A stretch of DNA of 64,000 nt, taken from positions 434,001-498,000 of the forward strand of contig CAWCIW010000001.1 in NCBI GenBank assembly GCA_963795825.1, read 5' to 3'. Within the stretch, counting starts at the first letter, position 1. Every line of letters begins with the position of its first letter. Source of the stretch: BOG-908 sp963795825. GTDB lineage: Bacteria > Pseudomonadota > Alphaproteobacteria > Acetobacterales > Acetobacteraceae. The notes under the pieces were generated by a model. It made no database searches, was not told where the DNA came from, and was given only the letters and a program-made list of their open reading frames with translations. A program made the translations under genes and the position numbers. Below are positions 7,900-17,290 of this stretch, in pieces.

Positions 7900-9088
7900 A
7901 TGGGCATTACACATAATCTGCTTTCGGGGTTGCGATCCGTTTCCGGTTGCGCGATGCTTCGTGCGACGGTTGCCTGCAGCATGTTCGCCGGCGCGCCGGC
8001 GCAGGCTGCAACGTTTGCACTTGGCGCGTATATGGGCGGTCCGAACGGGAGCGACTCTTCGGCGCAGGCAAGGTTCGAGGCTACGGCGGCAAGTTTCAAG
8101 AGTGCGATGGGGACGCCGGCGACGTTGATCGACGTTTATGTCGACAAGACACAGCCGGTTAGCAGTTGGCCTTCGAACGCATCCTGGCAGGCCTGGTCCA
8201 ATGCGCAGTCGCCGGTGGCGCGCAAAATGATACCGGTGATCGGGTTCCCGATGGCTTCCCTGGCCGGCGGTTCTGCCAGCCCGGATCAGCAATTCCAGGC
8301 GTTTGCATCCGGGCAATATGATTACGCGATACGGGGCGTGGTTCAGGCGTGGGCCGGGGCGGGTTTCAAGCAGCTTGTTATTCGCGCCGGCTGGGAGATG
8401 AACCTTGGCGGCGATACCTACGCGGGAGACGATGCGCAAAGCCAGGCCGACTGGGTTCGTGCGTTCCAGCATATCTACACCGTTCTGCACGCCGCCGCAG
8501 CGTCGGCCGGCGTGAAGCTGCAGGTGGTTTGGAATCCCGGTGTGACGAACTACAGCAATGCGCTTGCCACGGCGAACATGTATCCAGGCGATGCGAAGCG
8601 TGGACATCATCGGCGCGGACATCTATGGTGGCATGTATCCGTTTTCCGACGGGTCTGGCGCGCAGTATCATGATTGGGTGACGGGTGCCGAGGATTACTC
8701 GCTCTCCGCGTTCATCGCGCGCGGCGGCAACCGGGCGCATTACTGGAATTATCCGGCGGCGACGGAATGGTCGCTGGACGGCAGCAACGGGCATAGCCAG
8801 AGCCTGCACAGCCTGATTGCGTTTTCCAAGGCTCACGGCAAGCCTTTTGCCTTGCCGGAGGTTGGCGCCGGCAGTTCGCAGGCCGGTAACGACGTATCCG
8901 ATGACAAAACTTTTCCCTGGTGGCTTGGCGCGGTCCTGAAACAGGCTTCCGCAAATGGGGTGACGATTGCGTTTGTGTGCGTGTGGGACACCAATGACGA
9001 AGGGAATTACCAGTTCTCCTTCGTGTCGAACGGCAAGCCGTTGGAGCGGGCAGCCTGGGCCAGTTGGATTGGCGCGCTGGCGAAGTAG
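7900..9088 (+). CDS. Secreted GH26-like glycoside hydrolase (apparent frameshift)
   Basis: The start is the ATG at 7900. It gives a signal peptide of about 37 residues ending GAPAQAA; an upstream start at 7813 would add an unusual N-extension. Features of GH26 beta-mannanase-like clan A enzymes are visible: VIRAGWEMN with the putative acid/base Glu166, VDIIGADIYGG after the break, and LPEVG with the putative nucleophile Glu. Around 8595 the first frame is lost (GDA then unrelated residues). Family sequence resumes one frame over and runs to the stop at 9088, so a one-base insertion or two-base loss is likely. The joined product is about 395 residues. The exact polysaccharide substrate and the GH26 family number are inferences. 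A strong terminator hairpin follows. Confidence 0.65.
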
Positions 9089-9122
9089 ATGCGCGCCAGG
9101 TATTTCGGCGTTAGCTGAGGGT

Positions 9123-9164
9123 AGGCCAGGCGGGACATGCATTTCCGCCTGGCCTGTTGTTTTA
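9123..9164 (+). terminator. Rho-independent terminator after the GH26-like gene
   Basis: Perfect 11-bp stem AGGCCAGGCGG (9123-9133) with CCGCCTGGCCT (9145-9155), an 11-nt loop, then GTTGTTTT. It serves the plus-strand gene. It abuts the stop of the convergent TonB receptor and may serve both directions. Confidence 0.8.
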
Positions 9165-11189
9165 GAACCCAAGCCGCGTGCCTGCCAGGAACGACGCGCC
9201 AGGCGTTTGATAGCCGTTGACGGGTTCGTACGTGGAGTTGGCGAGGTTCTTGCCCCAGGCGAAGAGTTGCAGATGCGGGGTGAGTTGGTAGGTGATGTTG
9301 AGGTTGAAGATGGTGCCCTGTTTCGTCAAGCCGGGCGCCGGCGGGAAGCTGCCATCATCGTTGATGAGCGAATCCTGGAAGCTGCCGACATAGAGGAGTT
9401 CCGGGGCGATGATAAGTTTGGCGGTCGGGGAGATGCGCAGGTTTACACTTCCCTGGTTGTAGGGGCGGCGTAGCAGCAACGCACCGGTGTTGCGGTTGCG
9501 CGCGTCGGTATAGGTGTAGGTGAGGTCTGCCTGCAGCCAGCTTTGCAGGTGCAGCGTGAGTGTGGTTTCGATCCCCTGGCTGCGCGCGCGCGACACGTTC
9601 TGCGTGGTGTAGTTGAAGGAACCCGGTATCGGCGCCTCCACGATGAGGTCACGAATCTGGTTGTGGAAGAAGGTGGCCGAGATGCTGGCGTGACCTGGCA
9701 GGTTGGGCGGCAGCTCGGTGGTGAGGCCTGCTTCGTACGTGTCGCCGCGCTCCGGTTTGAGGTTTGGGTTGCCGAAATAGAAGCTACCATAACCGAAGTT
9801 GTCGGCGCCATAACGATCGTTCAGCGCCGGCGCGCGAAAGCTGGTGCCGTAGGCGGCTTTTATGTGCGAGAGCAGCTCGGGGATATCCAGCACGCCGCCG
9901 ACGCGCCAGGTAAAGGCGTCGCCGGCGATGGTTGTGGCATCTTCTCGCATTTGGCCGGTGAGTGCCAGACGGGAGAAAGCGGTGGTTTGCAGGCCGAGAT
10001 AGCCGGCATCGGAATCGGCATGTGCTTTTACGGCGCCGATGTCGCCGGGCGCGCCGAAGAAGAAGTCGTTGTTTTTCGAGTCCAGCGTATCGGCCGCGTG
10101 TTCGTAGCCGAATGTGACGGCGGTTGCGGTGAGATATTGGCGGTCCGGCAGGCGGATGGTGTTGTTCCACTGCAGGTCTGCGCGGCGGCCGTGATAGCGG
10201 TCGTCGCCCTGCTCCTGGCTGGGATCGCGCGGCTCAAACGTGATGACGCTCTCGCGATCGTTTTGCAGGCCGGTAATGTAGAGGCTGCTGTCCCACGTGC
10301 GATCGAGGAGTTTGGTTGTGATGCCTAGGCGGCCGAACAGGGATGCGTCGTAGCCGGTGGCGTTGCCGGAATCGTAGCCGGTTTCGTCGAAGCCGTATTT
10401 CGCATCGCGGGCGCGTACGAGGACGGAGAAGCGTGTGTCGGTGAAAGGTGTGGCACCGAGTTCGATCTGGGCCTGCTTGCTGCGATCGCCGTCCACTTCG
10501 CCAGTGTAGATCGGGGTTTCACGTTTTGGCGTCTGGTCGAAGCCGCGGGTGGAGAGGCCTTCTGCATTTGCCGCGTAGTCATAGATGCCGAAGCCGCCTG
10601 AGATGTCACCTTGTGCGAGGAGTTGCGAGGGGGAGCCGCCGGCCAGCAGCAAATGGCCGTGCGGTGCGCCGCTTCCGTGCCGGGTGATGAGGTTGATGAC
10701 GCCGCCTATGGCGCCGGAACCGTAGAGGCTGGACATGGCGCCGCGCACGATTTCGATATGGTCGACATCTTCCAGCGTGTCGACGCCGAAATTGAAGGCC
10801 CCGCCTGGATCGGATGGATCGTTGATGGGAATGCCGTCACGCAGGACGAGCACGTGGTTTGAGTTCGTGCCGCGTATGAACACGCTGGTTTGCGCGCCGG
10901 GGCCGCCGGATTGCACGACACGCAGGCCGGGCACGGCGGAGAGGGCATCCACCAGGCTTACGTAGCCGCGCTCCTCGATCGTTTTGCGGTCAATGACCGT
11001 GATGCCGGCGGCAAGGTTGGCGACTTGCGAGGGAGTCCGGGTGGCGGTGACTGTGATATTTTCCGGGCTGTCCGGGTTGGATTGCGCCTCGGCCAAGGCT
11101 GGTAGAAGTAGGAGGGAGAGTAAGACATTTTTCTTCGAGACAAAGAAGCGAGAAGTTTTTATCCGTATTGATTTCGGGTGGACGGGCAT
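9162..11189 (-). CDS. btuB: TonB-dependent outer-membrane vitamin B12 receptor (BtuB-like)
   Basis: 675 residues from the ATG at 11189. This start lies downstream of the riboswitch; a longer reading to 11309 would begin inside the RNA element. The signal peptide has a hydrophobic run LLSLLLLPALAEAQ, then a TonB-box-like PENITVTATRTP. The plug domain follows with VDALSAVPGLRV, IRGTNSNHVLVLRDGIPI and the IEIVRGAMSSLYGSGAIGG motif. About 500 residues of barrel strands end in the canonical aromatic C-terminal Phe (TRLGF). Receptors of this type import cobalamin using TonB energy. The riboswitch upstream makes B12 the best substrate. It is convergent with the GH26-like gene across a shared terminator. 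The signal-peptide coding region contains a worn copy of the dispersed repeat. Confidence 0.9.
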   Translation of the reverse strand: MPVHPKSIRIKTSRFFVSKKNVLLSLLLLPALAEAQSNPDSPENITVTATRTPSQVANLAAGITVIDRKTIEERGYVSLVDALSAVPGLRVVQSGGPGAQTSVFIRGTNSNHVLVLRDGIPINDPSDPGGAFNFGVDTLEDVDHIEIVRGAMSSLYGSGAIGGVINLITRHGSGAPHGHLLLAGGSPSQLLAQGDISGGFGIYDYAANAEGLSTRGFDQTPKRETPIYTGEVDGDRSKQAQIELGATPFTDTRFSVLVRARDAKYGFDETGYDSGNATGYDASLFGRLGITTKLLDRTWDSSLYITGLQNDRESVITFEPRDPSQEQGDDRYHGRRADLQWNNTIRLPDRQYLTATAVTFGYEHAADTLDSKNNDFFFGAPGDIGAVKAHADSDAGYLGLQTTAFSRLALTGQMREDATTIAGDAFTWRVGGVLDIPELLSHIKAAYGTSFRAPALNDRYGADNFGYGSFYFGNPNLKPERGDTYEAGLTTELPPNLPGHASISATFFHNQIRDLIVEAPIPGSFNYTTQNVSRARSQGIETTLTLHLQSWLQADLTYTYTDARNRNTGALLLRRPYNQGSVNLRISPTAKLIIAPELLYVGSFQDSLINDDGSFPPAPGLTKQGTIFNLNITYQLTPHLQLFAWGKNLANSTYEPVNGYQTPGASFLAGTRLGF
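11124..11165. repeat. Degenerate hairpin-repeat arm inside the btuB signal-peptide region
   Basis: On the minus strand the sequence AAAACTTCTCGCTTCTTTG, TCTCG, AAGAAAAATG closely follows a type B arm (AAAAGCTTTTTGCTTCTTTT, TCTCG, AAAAAGAAGG). It now encodes residues around TSRFFVSKKNV of the receptor's signal peptide. Confidence 0.5.
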
Positions 11190-11299
11190 TTTGCTTACAC
11201 GACTCCAGGGCCCGTATTTGCGAGCCTGCGACACGGCGATTGCCGCATGTGGGTCTTTCTCCCACTGCTCCGGTGCACCTCGCCCGGCGCTCGCGCGCA

Positions 11300-11446
11300 G
11301 TCTCGACACACGGCCGGTCTCCTGGCTTGCGGCCCCTGCCCCGCCTTCTCACCGCGGTTTGCGGCAATGGCGTGTTGGAGCAGGGTTTATACGCCGCTTA
11401 CAGTTGCGAGGGCAGCTACGGCTTGCTCCGTATTCCCGAACACCGA
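11300..11446 (-). promoter_or_regulatory. Cobalamin riboswitch
   Basis: Read on the minus strand, the element begins near 11446 with a GGGAATACGGAGC segment. The conserved core CTGCCC-CGCAACTGTAAGCGG follows (about 11398-11420). It ends with the AAGCCAGGAGACCGGCC box (11312-11328). These are the hallmark blocks of the AdoCbl-binding RNA. It sits about 110 nt upstream of the receptor ATG and is expected to repress the receptor when B12 is plentiful. Confidence 0.93.
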
Positions 11447-11564
11447 GGTCTGGGGACGTGCTAGCGGATTCGTGAGCGGTATGGCAAGGCGGGATTTCGG
11501 GCGGACTTGCGGCTGAGCCGGGGTGGGCGCAGATGTTCGGGCGTTGCCGATTGCGGGAGACAGC

Positions 11565-13764
11565 ATGGACAATATCCAGGACACCAGTTTCAGCGATGCC
11601 TTGTCCGAGCGATATCTGGCCTATGCGTTGTCGACGATCATGTCGCGCAGCCTGCCGGATGTGCGCGACGGGCTCAAGCCTGTGCACCGGCGGCTGATCT
11701 ACGCGATGCAGCAATTGCGGCTGGATCCGGCGAGCGGGTTCAAGAAATGTGCGCGCGTTGTAGGCGACGTGATGGGCAAGTTCCATCCGCACGGCGATGC
11801 CAGCATATACGATGCGTTGGTGCGCCTGGCACAGGACTTTGCCGTTCGCTATCCGCTGGTGGAGGGGCAGGGGAATTTCGGCAATGTCGACGGCGATAAC
11901 GCCGCGGCGATGCGGTATACGGAAGCGCGCATGACGGCGGTGGCCGCCAGTCTGCTCGCCGGTATATCCGAAGATACTGTGGATTTCCGGCCGACTTACG
12001 ATAACGAGGACCAGGAGCCGGTGGTGTTGCCGGCGGCATTTCCCAATCTGCTGGCGAACGGTGCTGCGGGCATTGCGGTGGGAATGGCGACCAGTATTCC
12101 GCCGCATAATGCCGGTGAAGTATGTGCGGCGGCGATACATCTTATTGCCAATCCCGAGGCCACGACGGCGGACTTGCTGGTGCATATGCAGGGGCCGGAT
12201 TTTCCGACCGGCGGGATATTGAGCGAGCCGCAGGAGGCGATGCTGGCGGCGTATGAGACGGGGCGCGGCGGGTTTCGGGTGCGCGCACGTTGGGCGGTGG
12301 AGCAGGGACGTTTCAATACCTGGAATGTGGTGGTGACGGAGATACCGTACCAGGTGCAGAAGTCGCGGCTGATCGAACAGATTGCGGCATTGCTCGAGGA
12401 GAAGAAGCTGCCTTTGCTGGCCGATGTGCGTGATGAATCCGACGAGAAGATACGTCTGGTGTTGGAGCCGAAGACGCGCGGTGTGGAGCCAGAAGTTTTG
12501 ATGGAGACGTTGTTCCGGGCTACGGCTTTGGAGACGCGGTTTCCGTTGAACATGAATGTGCTGACTGGCGAGCAGGTGCCGCAGGTGATGGGTTTGCGTG
12601 GCGTGCTGGGCGCCTGGGTTGCGCATCGGCACGAGGTGTTGCAGCGGCGGTCTCGGTTTCGGCTGCAGGCGATCGAGCGCAGGCTCGAGGTATTGGCAGG
12701 TTTCCTTGCGGTATTTCTTAACCTTGATGAGGTTATAAGGATCATACGGGAGGAGGACGACGCGAAAGCGGGGTTGATTGCGGCGTTTTCGTTGAGCGAT
12801 GTGCAGGCCGAGGCGATCCTGAATATGCGGCTGCGCAGTCTGCGCCGGTTGGAGGAAATCGAGATACGGCGGGAGCACAAGGCGCTCAGCAAAGAGGGGC
12901 GCGATCTGGGCGCCTTGCTTGGTGATGAGCGTTTGCGTTGGGCGCATATTACCGGGGAGATCGAGGAGACGCGGCGGGTATTCGGCGAGGGGCCGCTTGG
13001 CAAGCGGCGGACGGAACTGGGGGCTGTGCTGGCGCCGGTCGATATCAGCCAGATTGTAGTGATCGAGCGCGAACCGATCACCGTGATACTGTCCAAGAAG
13101 GGCTGGATACGCGCGGTAAAGGGCCATGTTGCCGACGCGGACGGGCAGAAATTCAAAGAGGGGGATGAGCTCCGGCTGCTGTTGCCGTGTCAGACGACGG
13201 ATCGGTTGATTGTTATGACCAATACCGGGCGGGCGTATACGTTGCGGGCGGGGGAGTTGCCGCGCGGCCGCGGTGACGGGCAGGCGATGCGGGTTATGCT
13301 GGATCTGGCGGCGCAGGATGAGATGTCGCATGTATTTGTGTGGTCGGATGCGCATCGGTATCTGGTGGCGAGTAGCGGCGGACGTGGGTTTGTAATGCCC
13401 GCGGACGATCTGCTTGAGCGACCGGCGGGCGGGAAAGCAGGTTTTGAATTTGCGGCCTGGCGAGACGGCGAAGATCTGCGTGCCGGCGGTTGGCGATCAT
13501 GTTGCTGTGGTCGGAGAAAATCGGAAGTTGCTGGTGTTTCCTTTGAGCGAGGTGGCGGAGCTTTCGCGCGGGTTGGGCGTGACGCTGCAGCGGTATAAGG
13601 AGGGTGGATTGGCGGATGCGAAGGTGTTCCGGCTGGCGGATGGTTTGACTTGGCGGGCTGGGGATCGGGTGCGTACGGAGACGAATGTTCGGGAGTGGCT
13701 GGGCGAGCGTGGGCAGGCGGGCAAGTTGCCGCCGACGGGGTTTGCGCGATCTGGGCGGTTTTGA
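11565..13764 (+). CDS. parC: DNA topoisomerase IV subunit A (ParC; apparent frameshift near the 3' end)
   Basis: The start is the ATG at 11565 with GGGAGA six bases upstream; an ATG-less extension to 11523 is less likely. The N-terminal breakage-reunion domain includes the quinolone-region segment HPHGDASIYDALVRLAQ and the catalytic Tyr in AAAMRYTEARM. The tower and coiled-coil regions follow (LEVLAGFLAVFLNLDEV, AILNMRLRSLRRLEE), then C-terminal beta-pinwheel blades. Near 13425, after DDLLERP, the frame breaks. The conserved continuation RAGKQVLNLRPGE runs one frame over to the stop at 13764, while the first frame ends at 13598. Joined length is about 732 residues, normal for alphaproteobacterial ParC. 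The enzyme decatenates daughter chromosomes with ParE and is normally essential, so a sequencing indel in the G/C run is more likely than a null allele. Confidence 0.9.
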
Positions 13765-13840
13765 TCTGTATGTGTTGGCGTTTGCGTTGAGGGTCGTTTG
13801 GATTTGTGATATGGCTCGCGTATCGAGATGGGAGATTGGC

Positions 13841-14224
13841 ATGCGGCGACTGGTTGCGGTTCTGCTTGGCGTTCTGGTGGCCGGGCCTTCTTTGGCGAAT
13901 TCGGTTTGCGACAAGCCGCGCGACGATTTCGACGGGCTGTATTGTCTGAACAAGGTTTATCAGCAGGCCGATGCCGATCTGAACACGGCTTTCGGGCGAT
14001 TGAAGCCGAAGCTCGATGCGTCCGGGCAGGCGGCATTGCGGACGGGACAGTTGGCGTGGATCAGCGCGCGGAACGAATCCTGCGGGAAGCGCGACAGCAC
14101 GGGATTTTACGTGAATCTATCTTGCGCGACGCAGACGACGATTGCGCGCACGAAGTTTCTGGAGGATCGGCTGCGCGAGTGCGTGAGTTCCGGCTGTCGC
14201 GACAGTCTGCTGCAAGAACCGTGA
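13841..14224 (+). CDS. LprI-like periplasmic protein (DUF1311)
   Basis: 127 residues from the ATG at 13841. The signal peptide MRRLVAVLLGVLVAGPSLA is followed by the mature domain with paired cysteines (SVCDKP, GLYCLNK, ESCGKR, NLSCATQ and RECVSSGC). It has the DUF1311/LprI pattern DLNTAFGRLKPKLD and LRTGQLAWISARNESC. Family members include lysozyme-inhibitor LprI of mycobacteria and many uncharacterised proteobacterial proteins, so a periplasmic role is firm but the target is not. It has its own 76-bp leader after parC. Confidence 0.75.
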   Translation: MRRLVAVLLGVLVAGPSLANSVCDKPRDDFDGLYCLNKVYQQADADLNTAFGRLKPKLDASGQAALRTGQLAWISARNESCGKRDSTGFYVNLSCATQTTIARTKFLEDRLRECVSSGCRDSLLQEP

Positions 14225-14288
14225 GGATGTGATCCGCGGCCAGCTTGCCGTAAGGGGCTTGGATGTTTGCTGGCTGGGCTGATGGTTT

Positions 14289-14981
14289 TTAGCCGGTGTC
14301 GTTCGGCCAGGTACCGAGGATTTCGTATAGGGCCTGGCCCGGGTCCGTTGTGGTGGGGTTCGGGTTGATGTGGATGCCATAGCCGCGGCAGATTTTGTGG
14401 ATGATGGCGGCGGTTGCGGTGGGGTCGGCTTCCAGTTCTTCGTCGAGCCGGTCTTCCATGTTGCGGCGTAGGGCCGCGGCGTTCGGGTGGCGGGCGGCGG
14501 CGATGTGCAGGGCGCGGGTGAGGGCCGGGCGGCGGGGATCCGGGCTGCGCCAGGTTGGGCGGCTTGCGGCTTCCTGCGCGGCCGCGGCGGCGATGCGGTT
14601 TTCCAGCGCGATCGCGGCGAGCACGATGCGACAGAGGCGGTCGAACAAGGTGGCGGCGCTGGTGTTGCGTGGCGCGCGGCTGGTGGTTTGGTTTTGCGGG
14701 TTCGCGAGGTTTTCGGTTTCTGCTTGCAGGCGCTGGAGCGCTTGCTCGTGCGACTCTTGCGATTGCGGTGGTGTTTGGTTGCAGCGTTGTTTAGCGGAAG
14801 GTGGGGCGCTCGGTGGGTTGGGCGGCTCGACGATATCCTGGATAGCATTTTCCGCGGCGGCTTCGGCGAGCGCCATGGCGAGTTCGGCGATACGGCGGCA
14901 GAGGCGGAGCTGGCGAATGCTGCGCTCGGCCGGGGTTTCCTCGGTGCTGGCGTGCGGGGCCTGGGTGTCGTCTAGCGGCAT
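14289..14981 (-). CDS. Hypothetical cytoplasmic protein
   Basis: 230 residues with no signal peptide or membrane segment. Ala-, Gln- and Arg-rich helices (about 15-50 and 110-150) flank a Pro/Gln-rich linker (about 52-105). The C-terminal part (DRLDEELEADPTATAAIIHK and GYGIHINPNP) looks folded. The frame is the only one over this span with sensible composition. I do not recognise the family. The gene stands alone between LprI (convergent) and a 570-bp gap that holds a paired repeat (15152-15336), a single arm (15492-15556) and otherwise nothing recognisable. Confidence 0.6.
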   Translation of the reverse strand: MPLDDTQAPHASTEETPAERSIRQLRLCRRIAELAMALAEAAAENAIQDIVEPPNPPSAPPSAKQRCNQTPPQSQESHEQALQRLQAETENLANPQNQTTSRAPRNTSAATLFDRLCRIVLAAIALENRIAAAAAQEAASRPTWRSPDPRRPALTRALHIAAARHPNAAALRRNMEDRLDEELEADPTATAAIIHKICRGYGIHINPNPTTTDPGQALYEILGTWPNDTG

Positions 14982-15151
14982 GTGCGAACATAGTAGGAAC
15001 TGTGGGCGGATCTGGGCAAGTGGTTTTGGTTAGGGCGCCTGGGATTGGTGCTTGGGCTTTGTTTGGTTTGGGGCGGTATGCCGGCTTTCTTTGATGGCGG
15101 CGGCGCTGGCGTTGCTATGCTTTTATATTGACCGCTGGGCGGGTCATTGTG

Positions 15152-15336
15152 GGCAAGCAAGAAAGCAGTCCTTTTTCGAGAAAAAGGACCAAAAAGCTTT
15201 TGCTACGACGACTGCTCCGCAGCTTACGTTCTGTCTGCAAGTAAATACGCCTGCAGTCACAGCCAGCAGGTCGGGCCGGCGTCGGGATAAAAGCTTTTGG
15301 TCGTTTTTTCTCGAAAAAGGACTGCTTTCTTGCTCG
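15152..15336. repeat. Dispersed hairpin repeat, paired arms (A/A)
   Basis: Left arm 15152-15214, right arm 15275-15336. The inner flank of the right arm is CGGCGTCGGGATAAAAG, slightly diverged, and one hairpin side carries an extra T. The unit lies in the 570-bp gap between the hypothetical gene and der. Confidence 0.9.
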
Positions 15337-15491
15337 CTGCCGATATGTCAGTCCCAAGGCGGGTTGGTATAAGACTGACGGTGGGCTTCGGAGCAAAGCT
15401 TGACGACTTTCTCTGAGCGCCAATGTTCCGGGATGGTGGCGCCCATTCGGGATGTGCAGCCGGTTCATCGCAGCGGCATTCCTCGAACAGT

Positions 15492-15556
15492 CCGCGACAG
15501 CGGAGTCAAAAGTTTTTTGCTTCTTTTTTGCAAAAAAGAAGGCCTTCCTTCCCTTA
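15492..15556. repeat. Dispersed hairpin repeat, single arm (type B)
   Basis: GCGACAGCGGAGTCAAAAG edge, then GCTTCTTTTTTG-CAAAAAAGAAGGCC. It ends on the der stop codon, which is read from the repeat tail. Confidence 0.88.
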
Positions 15557-16894
15557 CTCCTTGTCCACATAAGGATTAACCGTGCCGCGCCCCTGAACGC
15601 GTATAGGTGTGCCGGGCAGCTTGAACGTCTCGCGCAAACTGTTCACCAGATACCGGTGGTAATCCTCGGGCATGATTTCCGCGCGCGTGCCGAACACCAG
15701 AAAGGTGGGCGGGCGGGCTTTTGCTTGCGTAATGTAGCGGAGTTTCAGGCGGCGGCCTTCGACGAGCGGCGGCGGGTGACGTTCGAGCGCGCTTTCGAAC
15801 CAGCGGTTCAGCGCGCCGGTGGCGATGCGGGTGTTCCAGATCGCGGATGCGGCGCGCACGGCAGGGAGCAGTTTGGCGACGCCGGCGCCGGTGGCGGCGG
15901 AGAGCGTCACGACGGGGATGCCGCGCATTTGCGTCATGCTGAATTCGAGGCGGTCACTGATCGCTTTGCGTGTTTTGTCGCGGTCCTCGACGGCATCCCA
16001 TTTGTTGAGGACGATGATGCACGCTCGACCTTCGCGTTCCACGAGGCGGGCGATCTGCAGGTCCTGTTCGTGCAGGCCTAGCGAGGCGTCGATACAAAGG
16101 GCGACTATTTCGGCCATTTTCAGCGCTTCTATGCTGGCGCTGACGGACATTTTTTCGAGTGGTTCTTCGATGCGGGCGCGTTTGCGCAAACCGGCAGTGT
16201 CGACGAGTTCTATGTCGCCTTCGGGGTCGTGCAGGATGGTGGCCACCGCGTCGCGGGTGAGGCCTGGTTCGGGGCCGGTGATCATGCGCTCAACGCCCAC
16301 CAGGCGGTTGAGCAGGGTGGATTTGCCGGCGTTCGGGCGGCCGACGATGGCGAGTTTGAGGGGGCGGGTGCCTTCGGGTTCTTCGCCTTCCTCGGGTTCG
16401 GGGGGCAGGGCTTCGGCGATCTCGCGCATGAGGTCCGCGATGCCTTCGTTGTGTTCGGCGGAGATGGCCAGCGGGTCACCCAGGCCGAGGGAGTAGGCTT
16501 CTAGGGCGTTGGCGAGGCCCAGGCGGCCTTCGGATTTGTTGGCGACGAGGAGGACGCGGCGGTTCTGGCGGCGGAGCCAGCGGGCGAAATGTTCGTCGGC
16601 GGGGGTGATGCCGATGCGGGCGTCGATGACGAAGACGATAAGGTCCGCTTCGCCGACCGCGGTCTCCGAGCTGGCGCGCATGCGGCCGTAGATGGCTTCG
16701 GGGTCGGATTCCTCGAGGCCGGCGGTGTCGACCAGGCGGACCAGGCGGCCGCGCAGCATGGCTTCGTGGTCTTTGCGGTCTCGGGTGACGCCTGGGGTGT
16801 CGGACACGATGGCGCTGCGGCGGCCGGTGAGGCGGTTGAAGAGGGTGGATTTGCCGACATTCGGGCGTCCGGCGATTACGACTACGGGGAGCAC
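15554..16894 (-). CDS. der: GTPase Der (EngA), ribosome assembly
   Basis: 446 residues from a GTG at 16894, giving the standard N-terminus MLPVVVIAGRPNVGKST. In-frame sequence further upstream is repeat-derived and not conserved. There are two tandem G domains. G1 motifs are GRPNVGKST near residue 9 and GRPNAGKST near 190, each followed by DTPG/DTAGL switch motifs and NKSE or NKWD specificity motifs. The C-terminal KH-like domain includes LKLRYITQAK, TFLVFGTR and NSLRETFKLPGTPIR. Der acts in late 50S ribosomal subunit maturation and is broadly essential. The stop lies at the tip of the adjoining repeat arm. Confidence 0.95.
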   Translation of the reverse strand: MLPVVVIAGRPNVGKSTLFNRLTGRRSAIVSDTPGVTRDRKDHEAMLRGRLVRLVDTAGLEESDPEAIYGRMRASSETAVGEADLIVFVIDARIGITPADEHFARWLRRQNRRVLLVANKSEGRLGLANALEAYSLGLGDPLAISAEHNEGIADLMREIAEALPPEPEEGEEPEGTRPLKLAIVGRPNAGKSTLLNRLVGVERMITGPEPGLTRDAVATILHDPEGDIELVDTAGLRKRARIEEPLEKMSVSASIEALKMAEIVALCIDASLGLHEQDLQIARLVEREGRACIIVLNKWDAVEDRDKTRKAISDRLEFSMTQMRGIPVVTLSAATGAGVAKLLPAVRAASAIWNTRIATGALNRWFESALERHPPPLVEGRRLKLRYITQAKARPPTFLVFGTRAEIMPEDYHRYLVNSLRETFKLPGTPIRVQGRGTVNPYVDKE

Positions 16895-16912
16895 TTTTTT
16901 GGTCCTGGGGTT

Positions 16913-16980
16913 GGGCAAGGAAGGGAGGCCTTCTTTTTCGAGAAAAAGAAGCAAAAAGCTGTTGTCCCGACGCATTTGCA
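16913..16980. repeat. Dispersed hairpin repeat, single arm (type B)
   Basis: GGAGGCCTTCTTTTT-CGAG-AAAAAGAAGC followed by a changed AAAAAGCTGTTG and TCCCGACGC. It lies just upstream of the der GTG, so it would be in the der leader transcript. Confidence 0.85.
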
Positions 16981-17029
16981 CCAGTTTGGCTTTTTCGGAT
17001 AGGGCGGTTGCGTTGGGGCTGGCAGATCA

Positions 17030-17290
17030 GGCAAGCAAGAAAGTAGTCCTTTTTCGAGAAAAAGGACCAAAAAGCTTTTGCTCCGACGGCTGCCCGGCGG
17101 CTTGCGCTTGTCCTGTCTGTCGATACGGCTGCAGTGACAGCCAAACATTGTCGTGCCGGCGTCGTTCTCGGGTTGCTATGAGGTGCGTCTGCAAGCGCTT
17201 TTGCCTGCATGATATAACAGGGCTTTTGTGCAAGCGTCGGAGCAAAAGCTTTTTGCTTCTTTTTCTCGAAAAAGAAGGCCTTGCTTACTC
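17030..17290. repeat. Dispersed hairpin repeat, paired arms (A/B), long spacer
   Basis: Left arm A (17030-17095) and right arm B (17229-17290) with about 135 bp between them, roughly twice the usual spacer. The two arms use different stem sequences. The right arm ends at the stop of the ABC ATPase gene. Confidence 0.85.
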
